The notes: generated from the sequence alone by a model not told the origin. A stretch of 64,000 bases of DNA from Phoronis australis (GCA_002633005.1 NMRA01000286.1:360503-424502); one strand, 5' to 3'. Shown: positions 23,501 through 38,500, numbered from the stretch's first letter. Numbers and translations: made by a program.

Positions 23501-26500
23501 AAGATTTTTTACTCATCGCTTGGAAAATCTTGTCATTTCTAACCTTACTTACCCTAGCGCATGGGCCTTTGTGTAGCTTTTCAAAAAATTGAAGTTGATG
23601 CTAGTGGGACTTTTTAGTTGTTGGGTACAGGTCGCTAAATCAGTTGCGGTACACACCAGAATCAGTTGCACTTTTGGCCAGTTCTGTGATAAATTTTGAA
23701 GACTGGTCTGTCCACGTTTAGTCTTACAAAGTAAAATTGTAGGAGCGAATGCATTGGGCGGTTATCCATCCCCATTGTAATTCTGACAAAAAGTTCACAT
23801 TAATTTGTATTTGTAAGTCAATATTTTTAGTATGATTTGCATTCATCAATCTGAACAAATGATTAGTTAATGAAAGAGTCAGGTGTATCTACCGTCTCCA
23901 AACATTCAGAGTCACACTCGCAATTGTTTTCCAGGCTCCAAATTTTATGTGTTGCTCTTGTGATCAAAGTTGAGACATTTTTGACTGCAGAAGCCATAAA
24001 ATGGGCACATGTTCTTGAAAATCAGGGCTACATAAATCACAAGGTTTTATTGAAAACTGTGAGCCGTAACTTATGACTTCCCCACATAAGTTGTTTCTAT
24101 GATTTTATGGCAAACTTTTCCAGTGTGTGGCAGCCTTATTGTAAATTCCCTCTGGAAGCAGCAGTGGGCCTTGTTCATGTTATGTAAGGACATCTCTTTG
24201 ATGTCCAACTCTGTTGGGACAGCCTGCTTGATTGATTGTCGCTGATGGACATGACTTTTTGGTATGGACTTATGACTTTCAAATTTCCTCGCTGTTTGAT
24301 CGAAACATTGTTTTATTAGTGCTGTCTTCCCCTTCCGTGAACACCAGCATCTTAAGCCTTAGTTACCTATCCATGAAAGGTGACAGGTGAAAATATTGGC
24401 GATTCTTTATGTATGTGGGGAATTCCACTGGTAAAAGTGTGATGGCTGTAGTAGCTTAGTTTGTTAATTTCTCCTGTTCTGGTGTCTCACAGTCATGGCT
24501 TACAACCAAGAATGCAAGCTAAGTATCAAATTTTGTTTTTAAACATTTGTCACTTACATGTTGTGTTTGCTGAAGTTTTTCATGGGATCAAGTGTATGTA
24601 ATCACTTGTCGTTGATGGTGGTCTCTGGCCAGTAGTTTCCAATGTCTGCTTCACTGTGGAAAGTGTATGGCTCAGGTGTTACTAGAGAGACCACTATTTT
24701 GGAGGTTGTGTTACCTCCCATTTCCTTGTGCACTAAAACCTTCCAGTAATTTGTGTTTTGTTTATTTGTCTGACTGGGCCTGCTGTTGGTATCCTGTAAT
24801 CTGGGCACATCTGGCTTTATTCCACAAGTAAGTGGCTTGCCTCCAGCTCCCTCTGTCTTCTAGATGTATCTCCACAGGACCTCCAACTCTGATCCAGACC
24901 TCCCTCATTGGGACCGCCTTGATTGTTCACTGTGCCCTGAGAATGAAAACCATGGCATTATACGAGATGTTGCCCATTTTGCTGGTGCGTGTCACCTTCA
25001 CTAGGACTATTATTTCACATTACAGGTTTGAGAGGTTCTGGTCAGTAGAAGAACAATTGGAAGTGAGGATTTAGGACTGTCAATACTACGGTGGATAAAC
25101 TCTCTCCATTCTCTCTCTCGAGTGTGTGTGTGTGTGTTTCTAGTCAGCACAATTCTAAGGCTTCTTACTGCATCAGTTGTCAGTGGTGTATCCATGTCAC
25201 TGAAATTGAGCGTGGGCTGTTGCTGAGGTCTAAAATTTGTAGCTTCGAGTTGACATGTTAGATCACAGCATAATGTTTTTGGGTTGTTGATATTAGGAGG
25301 ATGCGGATACCAGCAGTAGGCGCACTGTCATTGATTATTTATTACTCAAATGTATTATTGACTTGGTATAAATAACAGGATTACCAGGGCCAAAGGGGAT
25401 TAGGAGCAGAGAGTTGGTCATGGAAACAGGAAGTAATGCAAGTCATGTGACAGGTCGTGACCTGATGACACTGGTGTCAAAGAGCTTGCATGTCATGTAA
25501 TGTCTTGAGAGGTGTCAATATTCTAAAGGGAAGACTGCAGAGGACATTTGATACTTATATTGTGGTGTTACAAGAGAAATGAGTCGATTAATCTCCATGT
25601 GCTAAACAAGTGAGACAGTGAAGGGGCAGTGTCACTCTTGCTATTGAAAGATGTTTGAAGAGTTTCATGCGCAATATTTCCGATAAGTTTGCAATTGTTG
25701 TTCCAACTGAGTATCAGGATGCCGAGTCCAACGAACATCGTGATGAAATACACCAAGAAACAGCCTGATGGTCTGAGTTGCTTTGCGTTTCTCGACAAAC
25801 TTTTCTATCGTAAGAAGTGTTACCCAAGGAATGACCACTTTCTGCCTGGCCAATTCTACACAGATGCTTTCCAGCAATTTGACGTACTAAGTATGTATTC
25901 TCAGCATCAGTTTGAATGACTACCCAAGTATTTTTGGCTACATTTAGTCCTGACTTGTGTGCTTGCCAACAATTTATGAGAAATTTTGATTTTTATCAAT
26001 TTCTACGACACATCAAAGGCTCTATTATCTTGAGAAGGGTTCTGAAACTGTTCTATGTTTTCCAAAAAGAATTTACAACTGACCATACAAAACAACAATT
26101 GTAAAACAAAAGCACTTGCTCATTGTCCAACATTATGTTTTTAATAGTCATATTTGATGCAGAATGTTGTTGAATACTGACTTTTCAAGTATCTTTTGTT
26201 TTTAAAGGAACTATAACTTCCATGTTTTTAATGCTGTATAGTGTTGGCTAGTGTGGGATGGGATAGTTATATTTGCTATATTATTGCTTTGGTTCCATCA
26301 CAAAAGTGTGATAAGTGTGATGTTTTTGGATTTATGTATGGTGTTTGTTTGTGCTGAGTTGAGTGTTTGTCATTGATGAACCTTAGAAGTCTGTGTGGCC
26401 TTATGTTAAATAAATCTTGTTTTAAAAATAGCATTACATTGACTAAAGAGAAGTCTAACCATGAAACAATTTGTAGGTGTTCAACACAGAAATGTGTTCC

Positions 26501-29500
26501 CTGTCACCACCAGTTTTCCCCTTTTAAAATGTAATACACTTATGTTTATATCTTAAACACAGAACCACCCCTAAACAAATTATATCCCAGGGGAATGTTA
26601 GCTAAAGTATTCACTTTGTTTGTATTCTAAACACCATTTGTGTTGACTAACTTCTGAAAGTCTTTTGCTAATTTGTAACCCAAAATCTTTTTTGTCTAGA
26701 TCACCTGGAGGTTTCAGGCATGTGTAGACATCACTGGGGGTACTGTCCTGTCTGTGGTTTTCTGGTTAAGTTTATGTACGTCCTCAAGATGTGTTATTAC
26801 GTGGTGTAGAGAAATGTTGAAATAATGAAAGTAAATTTCCAGGTTCCTGGTGGTACAGCTGGTGTAAAGAAATTGATTTTCAGAGTTGAGCGTGGTTTAT
26901 GAAGTGCATATTGTCTTCTACCAACACTAAAGAATGTTTCCAAATTTCCAGAATGATTGTTATTACCAAGCGCATGCATTGGCTTGCCACTAACACAGTG
27001 AAGGATACAAGTCTCCCACGATTACTAAACCACACCTTCGTCTTTTACAGGCCCACATGCCAAACAAATCAATGGACACTCGATAAGACACGAGCGGCCA
27101 ACACGTGACCGCGGACATGGCTATGAGACGGCATCGTCGTTCATGTCGAGTGACATCGACTCCACGAGCTACTTCGACTCGGAGGACGATAATGCCAGCA
27201 GGTAGATAGCTTGCATTTGTTTCTACAGCCTGTGCTTTTGTGTTCTAGCGCCCCCTCACAGAGTGAACGGACACTCGTCCGGCCGTAGCGGCTTCACTAA
27301 CTCATCATCCGTGTACAGTAGTGACATCTGCTCAACAACGAGCTACTCAGATTCGGAGAATGATGCCGCGTCGAGGTTTGTTCGTTAGCAACTTATAATC
27401 GACTTATGCACTGTGAATACATTTTCACAATTTGCATCATTAATTTCCTTAATCACTTCATTTAGGATTTTTGCTTTTGTTATGTTGGAAATTTTTGTCA
27501 ACTTGGTCACACAAAATGTTCCAAAATGTTTATAATTTTGTGAGGGTTATCAAGTGTTTGAGAACGACCAGGCCTGCCCATTCAGTTGACGAGTTGTGAT
27601 GGGGGGATGCACTAAACACTGGCTACAAGTTCAACCAAGTACTCTGTGTATAACCTATGCTGACCTCAGTATGTGCAACTGCCACTCTGCACTGGGACAA
27701 GTGTTATTTTGCTACTCATGTGTAGTAAAGTGCTATTTTTTTGAAGAAGGGATACAATGTTTGCCTGAGGCCCAAATTATATGTCATTTGACACAACTGA
27801 GCTAAAGAAGAGGCGTGTTGTTCATAAGTTTGTTTCCGTGGATACAATTTTGATGAACTGCAAGAAATAAAACTAAAGGAATAAAAAACAATAAGCTCAT
27901 TTCGTGCTTGTTTTCCTGTATTTTCTGAAAGTACCGCCAGATTCGTCTCAGTTTTTCACGTGTGTCATTCTGTGCTAGTGCAATGATTTTTGGCCTGTTT
28001 TCACTGCCCTAAAGAAATTGAAACCCAAAAATTTTGTAAGGTGTGTCCAATGGAACGGAGTGATTGGAAATATAGGGCAAACACTGTAGGATGCACGTTT
28101 TTACTGTTTTGAACAAGGAACTTTGAACTCACACAAGCCTAAGTCAAGTGCAAATGGAGAACTCCAAATTAAATAAATCAATTTAGCTGTAGTGAATGTT
28201 CCCATCGAGTGAATTAACTCTATTCCATCTATGGTACTGTCATGTATAATTAGAACTGTTAACTGGCTGTCAAAAACAACAAAGACGATGGATCGCCACC
28301 CCAAAACATGAAGCTGAGTAATGGTTTTCAAAGGTGGCGCTGCGTGTTGCTGTTGTCCGTATAACGTGTGAATTGTCGTCGTACATGAGGTTTGCTAGCA
28401 CGGCTGTAAAGTTATTTTGAATAGAAATGTTTCTGTATCAAGCTGCAAGTATTCATGGAACTGTCTACTTAGGATCCCTAATTATCACAACTAATTAATA
28501 ATGACCTCATTTGTCGATGACTGAAATTTGTTCTGGTGGAAGGACTACAGTTCTACACATTTTGTGTCGTTCTTTGACTAAAAGGATTACAACTTGCATT
28601 TTCGTTTAATGGTGCTCTGCATTTGTGTTGATTCAATTATCTTGCAGTAACCACCGTAATTCAATTATTGGCCATCTTTGGAGTAGTTTTGCAAAAATCC
28701 CCTCCGGCTAGATTTCGCTAATGAATTTTTATGGTAAAACGTCTCACTGAGGCTTCCTGCAATGTCATTGACCCATCTGCACTTTGTCGTGCTTCTGTTT
28801 TGGTAGTCAGACCCAAGTTGTACAAGAAGCATGCTAGAAGCTGCTTTAATGATATTCTGGCCAATACTGAGATTGGGTCATTTACTGACTAGTTGAGATG
28901 CATTCTAAGCTTAATGCATGGGTTTATAGCTTTAATCATCCTTTAATGTCTTCATTATGATCAGTATGGCTATAATTCCTGTGTTTATGAGCCACTGGTT
29001 TACTCACACTGTGATGTTAAAAGACTTGCCCAATGTTTTATGCTAAATTTTGAAGCATTTTATCCTGTAGAACCAGGTGACATGTACCTGCCAACAGCCA
29101 ATACGTTGTATTTTAACCAACAAAGTCACCTCTTTTTCTGAGCTCTTGCGTTGGTTTTGTGGAAACGATTAACGGAATTAACATGAACAAATGGCGCGTC
29201 TGAATCCTTCCAGAGAAATGTTTGCCGTGGAGTATCTGGAAGAACTGGCCTGGTGTAAGATATTAATGGTTCTTGTTAACTTTCCAGTGGTTATGTTTTG
29301 TTATGTTACCACTAACTTTTTTATGAAAAGTGGACTGGCATACGTAGAGTGAGTGATAGGAGAAACCAGGCAGAAATAGTATCCATGGAGATTGTAATTT
29401 ATCCTGTGGTCAATTATATTATGTGACCATTAAGTGTTTACTAGTTTTAGTTGAGAAATAATTGATAGGTACTTTTTGTTGACCACTGCCTTCTTTTTCA

Positions 29501-32500
29501 AGTCTCTGACACCTGATTAATTTTAACTCAATGTTTTCTGCAAGATTGACACGTTTGGCTGACCCCAACAAATTATAGCTATTAATTTCCCAAGCTAGTT
29601 CAGTAAAGATTTATAATTTTTCTGGCATCTGGCAGAAAGATTGTTTCTTCACAATATGCATTATTGATTCTTTAGACCTGTGAAATTTACTGGCTGATGA
29701 CTTCATAAAATCATACTTTTCCCTTCTCCTTGATGAATGTGGGTGTTATAGTTACATGCAACCAACCTTCAGTCAAGTTATACCACTTACTAGTAAAAAA
29801 CTTACTCCAACTTTTTCTTGCTCAGATGGAGCTGAATTTCTTGGCTTGCGAAAAATTGACAGTTCTTATTGCAAATCTCAAACAAGAACTAACCGTCAAT
29901 TTTTCCCAAGCTCGGAAATCGCCCAAAATCTAAATAAAGAACAAGTTGGGGTTAACTTTATAAAGGTAAGTGGTCCAAGTCAAAAGATATTTTTGAGGAG
30001 AGGCAGATTTACGGCAGCTTTGATCGGCTTTCAAATGCTCTGCATTTGTTTACACTTGAGTGTCAGGTTCATGATCCTGCTCCTTGCTACTGCTGCTTTT
30101 TCAATAATCCTATTTGTTTAATTGGCTTAGAGTCATTGTGAAAATATACTAGCAGTCTTGACAAGCCTTGCCAACAGTTTTAATTACCCTACTCCTCTCA
30201 TTTTGGTCTGCAAGACTGGCCAGTGGTTTACATTGTTTCGTAGAATCAGCGGGCTGTTTACACCGGGTAGCTCGCTTGATTTATTTATTTTTTTCATGTA
30301 GCCATTGTTTATTTGATGTAAACCAGTACAAATTGATAAAAAATGAAGCATCACTAGGGCAGACTAGGTTTTAGGTATTTCTTGGTATAAAGGTTATTCA
30401 GTTTAAGTGCTCATCACACCACAAAGACATCCGTTGAATAGTTAATGACTTTGTGGTACAACTTTCTTCATTAAACACCCTCTCTTCTCATTGGTTCTTG
30501 TCTGTGCATTTGAAAATTGGCCTGGAGGACAGAAAATAAATGATTATCTCTAAACTCGAGGAAATATTTTTGTTGAAAAACCACCTCGGAATGGTCTTAA
30601 AAAATCATTTTTATGTTATGGTTGGTATATTGAGTTTATCAGCAGTTCTATGTTTAAGAAACGTTTTCAATAAGAATAAAATCCTTTTTAGTGAAATAAG
30701 AAACGTTTTCAATAAGAATAAAATCCTTTTTAGTGAAATGGTTTTTGATTGGTCAGTGGTAAACCAGTACAATTTGTGCTTACAGATTCTCTACGGAGAC
30801 AGGCACCACAAGTAGGTCATCCAAATATGGTCGGCACAGGCGGAGACGGCGGAGACATCGACTGCCCCCTATCAGCAGAGTGAGTAGTATTGAGGTCTTG
30901 TTGTTACACGGTTGCTATGGGAGTGACCGCTTGTTTAATACTACAAATGCAGCCTGAAATATGATGAAATCTCAATGAGTTTGCCGTCAGTGCTAAATGT
31001 ATGCTTTTTCGTGTTTAAGTTTTGTACCAAGTTCACTTCCCAGACAATTGAGAAAAATTGTGGGCATTCACGTCAGAAACCTATGAAAAATTTAAGAAGG
31101 GCAATTTTGGCAATTATTTGGTGAGATTTTATCACAGGTAAAACTTGTCACCCCTGGCCACTTTAATTCTAAATACAACAATGTCACTCCGCGATGCTGC
31201 CAAATATCAAGATGCAATGTATATGTAGGGCACTACAATGTTTATCATTCCTATACATGTAAATAAATTGAATGCGCATTCTAACACTAATAAAGTTTTA
31301 CTATTGCTATATCATTTGCATTGCTTACTCCTAGACATGATGCTTCTCCCGATTTATCACATAAGTGTGAAAACTAAGTTAATCAGATAACACGTTTTCT
31401 ACCTTTGCGAGATTGGAGTGTTGAATTCATTATGCTGTTGTTGACATTCACCCACGTGTTAAGGAGAAACGCATAAAAACGTGTGGACTTGTGTGAACAT
31501 TTTTTCGCGCAGGGTTTGGTGAATTTTATAACCTTTTCTCTTTCTCTATACTGGTGTAATCTTGTCCATTTATGGTTGGAAGTGCAGAGTTTGATTGGAT
31601 GAAAGTTGCTGAATGGGATGCCTGAAATGCGTGCTGCTTTCACTGTTTGGCGTTTCTTTCATTCGTTTGGAATTCAACATTTGATGTTATTGGTCGATTA
31701 AGAGTAGCTGTGGACATTGGGTTAAATGTGTCCAGGAGCTACGTTCAGAATATGAGGAATTCAGGTAGTTGTTACACCTGTTGCATGCTACCTGGTTAAT
31801 GACTGTATCAGAACCTGCAGCTTGTGCAGTTCTTTGATTATCCTCATTAGTCACTCCTGTCTGGGGTCACGACCTCCCACCCTATGGCTCCAGGGGGGTA
31901 ATTTGCAGTCTCTAGCAGTTTGCTTCAATAACCAGTTGAGAATCTACTTGAGGTAGACTAATGAGGTGTAAACGTCGTGCCACAAAGATTTTGTTTTCTT
32001 TCTTGACATCAGCTGTGGTTAAATTCTGGTGTTTTGGTTATATTGTGAAACAGAAATCTTATAGCTGCTATAAACTGATTTCTGGTGTTAAAACATTTTT
32101 CACAGGCGTCTTATCTCCTCTAAAGCAAAGTCAATGCGTTCTTGTCCTTCATTTTAATACAATAAGTCATCTGGAATTCCCCTGCCAGCCATAATGCATA
32201 AGCAAGTGAAACTAACCCACTGTCACAAGTAAGTTCATGGCCAATTTTGTAACAATAAATGGCTTAATACCAAGCTTAAGTTTCAACAGAAGGCGCGAGT
32301 CTATTGCCCCTTTAACTGACTCAAATTTTTGCAAGAATTCTGCCTAAAAGTTAAATAAAACCGCTTTATGGTGATGTGTTATATCACTTGTGTTTATTTC
32401 TGTATTCTGCATTCTGGTAAGACGCTTTGAGCGGTTGGCCATTGCATTACAGCTTAACATTTCTGTCGTGTGAGGGTAGTTGAATTTCATTTTTCGCTGG

Positions 32501-35500
32501 CACTCTAGTATTCTAAGTTGTAATGACTGCTTTTACAATTCAAAACGCAGACATACCCTTTAGCTGTGTCTTAGAGAGGTGTTTCAGGTGCTCCTTAGTG
32601 TTGGGTTACTCTAAATTCCCACCAACTAATATGGATGTTTGCAAAATATGTGATCCCTTCCCAAATCCTAATTGTGTTTGTGACAGTTGAAGTATCAACT
32701 GTCATTAGCCATCATTTAAGGCCTCTCTGTCTCCATTCATGTCTGCACATTATCAGTTGTACATACAGGTGAGCTGTAATCACATTTGGTATGGTGGTGA
32801 CACTCGTCTGTCGGGTGATTGGTCTGACGTCTTTGCCGCACGCCGGCACCTCTAACCACCAGCTAAATGCCATTGTCATCTTATTAAGACATCAAAACTG
32901 ACACAGACACCTCTCCTACATCCTGTTGCTGATGTGGTGCATAAGGAAAGGTGCTGTTATCATGTTAGTCACACCTTTGTCTGGTTCCGGTGATGAAGTA
33001 AATGTGTTGTAAGGTTCACACAACAAATTGCTCCTTTTTTGAATGGTTGCTGAAAAATATTGTCCTGTTGGGAATTCTGCTAGATGCGTCCGCCCTGTGT
33101 GCTTAATTCCGCGCATGGCATGCGAGGAAAGGTTGCCAGCAGAGAAGAAATTACCAAGACCTGGAGCTCTCTGTGTATCGGCTTTTTTGTTTAGAGTGGC
33201 ACTGTGTACACCATTGGAGACTGAAGCTTCAATTTAGAAGATTGTGCCTGCTGCTCTAACAAGGAAATCAATCCTGTCTACACAGGGACTGTGGAGCTTG
33301 GTGTTTGGAGCCTGAGACTACAAGTAATTGGTGGCCTACCTGTTTTTTGAGTAAACCAACCCCTCTCACACTCCTTTCCATGTTTGGCTACTTGAGATGT
33401 TTACATTGATACAGTGCACAAAGTTTGTTAAAGGATTTAGCTAGTCACATCTAGTGAGGATGCTGGAACTAGAGGTCTAGCAGGGGATTTTGAGTTTCAG
33501 ACCAGGTTGGTTCAGTCTGTTCCAGATTACGCTGAAAGGATATTGGAACTCGTTGTGGGGAAGTGCGCTTACACGCAATAAAAGTGTTTCACGGCTTCGT
33601 GGAAAATCTTACATATGTAAGTGGAAATCTCGCAGTGATTTGCTGAAACTCTGTGAATCTCAGAAAAAGGACTGTTTACCAGTGGATCATGAGACAGTCT
33701 GGCATGGAATAGTGTTTGATGGGGGATTTTTGGACACAAAGAAAAATGAGGCAGCTGAATTATTGTCAGGGTTCAGGTCTTACAGACAGTACCATCAGTT
33801 TAGTAAGTAATGTTTTCTGAGTCCGACTGTTCTTCCTTGTTCTATCTGTTTTACCACCTGTTGGCTTTTGCAGTGATTCCTCAACATCGTTTGCACCACT
33901 CATCAGTGTGGATGGCTATTTAAAAATTCAAAATTCCTTTGAATCTTTTTACTAGCAATTTCTCAAATGGTATAACTTTTTTGCAGCAAATTTTCCAAGG
34001 TTTATGTCACAGTGCCTTAAATCCTTACTTACAAATCTCCTTAGCACATGTATTCATCTTTTCCTAATGTGATGTCAGAGGTTCAGCTGGCATTTTGACA
34101 CTTCCTGTCCAGTTGCCAACATTGTCAAAATTAGGTCAACTTGTTTTGGTACCATTGTGTACCTGATGGAGATTTGACACTGGGATGAAAGGTGTCTACT
34201 TACCTAGTGGGTTAACACTCTTCTTTATCTTGGTGTTAAATCTGTGCAGAGCTGTGAGGGATTTTCCATTGTGACTTGTGGTAGTGACAATAATGTTGCT
34301 TGCCTTTGAATGAGGTAATAAACATTTGTTGCAGTTTTGGATTGACTGCTTATGCCTGTGTATTTCCTGACTGTTGGTCCTGTCAGGTTATGTTGTTATG
34401 GACATCTAAGCCCTCTTCAGCACCATCCATCCCTTTTCAAGAGTCATTCAGTAGTAATTGGTTCTGACACCTGGTCAAAAGGTAGGGTGAGATTTGTTTA
34501 TAGTTGTGGTAATTAGAGACTTTGCCCTGATACTCAGTTTGACTGGCATACTGGGGATTGGCGACTGGGAAGGAAGGATGCAATGTGTTGCCAACAGTCA
34601 AATAGGATGGATGTTGGATATTTTTGGAGAATTTTGACTAGGATTTTCATGTAAGTCATACCTAGTAAAGTTTGGCACATTATGATAGTAAAGGAATGGT
34701 GCATGGGAATCCTTTTTTAGTTAGAATTACTCTCTGCATCTGACCTCATCTGCCTTAAATCAGTTCTTTTTCAACAGTTCTGGTTCATATCCTGCGCCGA
34801 TATTTTATCTGTTAATTGAATTAGGGTATCAAAATAGCCTTGCACTCAACAATCGATGTGATCTCAATGTTACAACGGAACTTGTTATTTCGTCTCACTG
34901 CTTATTTATAACTTGAAGCATTGTTTTCCATACAACGCATACATCCTTTTGGTCTCATTTTATGTCACTAATGACTACTCCTGTGTTTTCCTTAGTGGAT
35001 AGTCTCACGTGTCGTCTCTATTCCAGAAGCGCTTTTAGCTTAGCATGTAGGTAATGGGTGGTACTGTGCTATTGACGTTTTAGTTAGCTATAATTGTTGT
35101 TTTCTCACATCTTTCGTACAGTGAAATCCTTTCTAAGTTTTTGGTTGTCAAAAAAATCTGTATCGTGATATGCAAGGTTTGTAAGCGGACACTGTGATCA
35201 AATTTTCCTTTGGCGTCATGTGTTATTTTGCATCGCTGTTGCTGCATTCTTCTTGTCAAAATAGTCTCAGTTCCCAATATTCATTCAAATCCCCTGCCTT
35301 TGTTCCCCTACTAAGCTGATAAAAGGTCAAGTTGTGAATGCATTCTTTTGCACCATGATCTTGACTAATTTGCACCTTTGATGTGCGTCCAGGTGTTTCT
35401 AATTTCCATCCTTAGTATCAGGTTTGCCCACTGTGGTACAGATCTGATACTTTTTCCAGGACAGTGTACTGTTCAGCTCAGTTTTTCATGGGTTATTAAT

Positions 35501-38500
35501 TGACCTGCTGTTGTTCAGCATGTCTGTCCTTGGTGGTGGTACTAAATACCTAATGTTTTGGTGAACAATAGGATTGTGATCTAGTTTCATAGTGATCAGT
35601 GTTTACCTGTGGTCGGGTTTCAACCATAGGCAGGGATCTTAGGTAGAAACATGCAGTGTCAATCTGGTGTTATCTGTTGAATAGATGGAAGATGTGAAGT
35701 TGATGGTTTCTAATGTCGCACAGTCTGTTCCAAGTATGTATTTGCTTTTGTGTTGTACCCTGACTGTCCAGTCTGTAGTCGGTGGTCACAGCCATGTGTT
35801 TTACTTGTCTTGTTTCCAACCATGTTGCCTTTGACTTGAACTAATGGTGTTCTACATTCTTAGTGAGATATGTCTGTGTGTGGGAGGGTTATGTGTATTT
35901 GGGGGGCCTATGTGTGTGTGTATGCATTTGTGTGACTGAATGATAACCATAAGAATTTCACCTTCTTCGAGCCTAGTTGGTGTTAAACAATTAATCTGCC
36001 GGGGTCTGGTGGCTTTACGCGTTACGCTGTATGTACCAACAATGGCTGGATACTGGTAAGGTCAAGGGCCATAGTTCAAGGAGTTCATGATAGTCTCTGG
36101 TATGTATTAATCCAGGATCGTTATTTTTTACAGGCCTCGTCGTTCAGTAGTATCACAGACTCGACCATGTCGCTCAACATTATCACAGTCACACTGAACA
36201 TGGGTAGGTGTCAGCAGTAATGCCCAGAGTTTTTTCAAAGTGTCTACTGTTGTTTAGGCAACCCTGTAATCTGTTGAGAGTGAAGGCAACTGCATCAGAC
36301 CCCATGCTCCAGTAAATTAATAGTTGTAATTTGGCCAACCCTGTAATCTGTTCTGGCTGGAGACAGTGGTGTGGTTGATATATGGCGTATAAACATAAAT
36401 AGCGCCATGATGACCACAATAAACACCTTCAATCATCTTAGTCTGCTAAAGACTGACTCTTTTTGATTTCATTTAGTTATGTGGTATGCAAGAAAACACA
36501 TTATTTAGTTTTGTGACAGAATGTAGTGTAATCTTAAGCAAACCTGTGTTTGGTGGAGAATGTTAAGTTGTGCATTGTGTGTTATTCCAGACAAGGTCAA
36601 CTTCCTTGGAATCAGCATAGTGGGGCAAAGCAATAAGGGCGGTGATGGTGGTATCTATGTGGGCTCTATAATGAAAGGGTAAGTAGACAGCACTGTGTCT
36701 TTTCAGCTGTACAAGTCGATATTCTACATAGATGTGGTGTGCTGTATGTGAAATCTTATGCACGTTATGAGGTCACAAGTTAAACCAACGAGTTGATGCT
36801 TTTTGAAATGAATTGTATATTTTACGATCTACTCACTAGATTGTTTCATTGGTGAGAGATGGTGCGTTGAATCTCAGTCGTTAGTTGTAGCTGAAGTAGT
36901 GTTTACTGTGAAGCCCACCAATGTTATGGTGCTTCTTACCTGTCAACATGTCTCTTGCACTGCCCCAATAAGACTGTGCTTCTTGCAATGTGCTGTGATC
37001 TCCCCTTTTTCAGTGGTGCTGTTGCCCAAGATGGTCGCATTGAGCCTGGCGACATGATACTGGAGGTGAATGGTGTCAGCTTTGAGAACATGAGTAACGA
37101 TGACGCAGTGCGTGCATTGAGGGAAGCTGTGCAAAAACCAGGGTAGGACAATTTAAGCTTTTGTTGACAGTTGGTTCAGTTTTACGGCCATATTCTGAAG
37201 TACTCAACTTAAATGGTACAACAAAGGATCCGTTAGCATCCTGAGTGTCTATCCTTGAAGACCCTGCATTGAGTCTTAATTTCCCAGTGTCTCATTGGTT
37301 GTTATGTCTTAGTGTAAGAATTATTAGTCCTTGTTTGGCAGCTTAACAGTTTGAGGATATAAAGTTCTTTGTTAATTTGCATAACTGTTACATGTTCTAC
37401 CAAAGGTGCACCCAAGATGTTGTTCCTTGGCCAGAGCCCTCAAGTTAGCGTCATGTTGACCTATTGACCTATTGACCTATTGATCTGATGATCTCTCATC
37501 TCTTCCAGGCCCATCACATTGGTCGTGGCAAAGTGCTGGGATCCCAACCCCAAGGGCTACTTCACAATTCCTCGGCAGGAGCCGGTGCGACCCATCGACC
37601 CGTCGGCATGGGTGGCGCATACAGCGGCGATGCGGGGTGACTACCCCCGCGGGCCGGGCTCAGTCAGCACGGTGACAACTAGCACAGACTTGACAAGCTC
37701 ACTTGGGGACCCTGAAAGTAAGTAACATGGTAAATTGTTGTGTTATTAAGCATGGATTTTGTTTTGTATATTTACATTAAATCATCTTCCCTTTAGAACG
37801 CAATATGGTGAAACTTTGATGTTCTACTGAGTCAAATTTCTCATCAAAACTAAATGCGACAAAAATGTTATTGCATTGTTTAGTACAGTTCGTATTGTGC
37901 AGCTGTTGTAATTGGCCATTTGTAACTTTTGAGCATTTTAAAGCTATATTGAGTGCTGCTTTAGCCAGTCCAAAATGGCTAATATCAAAGAAAGATGAAA
38001 TAATACTGAAGTAGTTTATTAAGTCAAACATGAGGCGTATGAGCTCCATTTCGACCACAGTATAACCACAGGAAACCAAAAGACTTGATAACTTGTCTTA
38101 TTGCAAAACTCGATTTTTTTGTGACCATGACAAAATTAAATGAAAACAATAAACCATGCCTTTGTATCATATAGTAACAACTGTATTACCAAAGCAGTGC
38201 ACGATATACCTTTAACAATGCAAAATTGGAAATTGACAATTTCATCTGCAGTTGTTCTTGTTAGAATACGAAGAACCTTAACTTCACTTTGTGTATAGCT
38301 TGGGACAAAGAATGCTAATGCTGCAGATTCTTGAACGTGCAGTCCTACAGAAGTTGATAAAATGGCAATTCTTGTTTAAAAGACATTAGAAATTTAACTC
38401 CTCGTCCAGGCAGTAGGCTTCAGCATTTAACCTTTTTTTCTGTTCACCTGACCATGTTAATCAACTCAAATTGGAATAACCATTGATTTGCATTACTTAT

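Larger units (their letters stand above)
19361..27050 (+). other. Large Dishevelled intron before the duplicated exons
   Basis: About 7.7 kb, containing interspersed repeat copy c, GT-rich microsatellites near 20623-20656 and 25109-25138, and two CTCF-like motifs at 20500-20513 and 20543-20556. No further exon could be supported. Confidence 0.7.

Noticed and set aside
24878-24988. GC-elevated segment with TCTCCACAG acceptor and possible GTGTCA or GTGCGT donors
   Set aside because: The more protein-like frame ([20 protein letters not shown]) does not match the Dishevelled phase, and the in-phase frame is not protein-like.
27202-27248. Possibility that the 47-nt gap is simply a retained coding segment joining exons A and B
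   Set aside because: The combined length would keep the phase, but a TAG follows immediately after exon A in frame, so retention truncates the protein.
29756-30121. 121-codon open frame with a hydrophobic end
   Set aside because: T-rich intron readily yields hydrophobic frames; no signal peptide logic or homologue recognised.
33490-33810. 106-codon open frame in a Dishevelled intron
   Set aside because: No similarity I can recognise and no convincing splice sites or promoter. Treated as chance.
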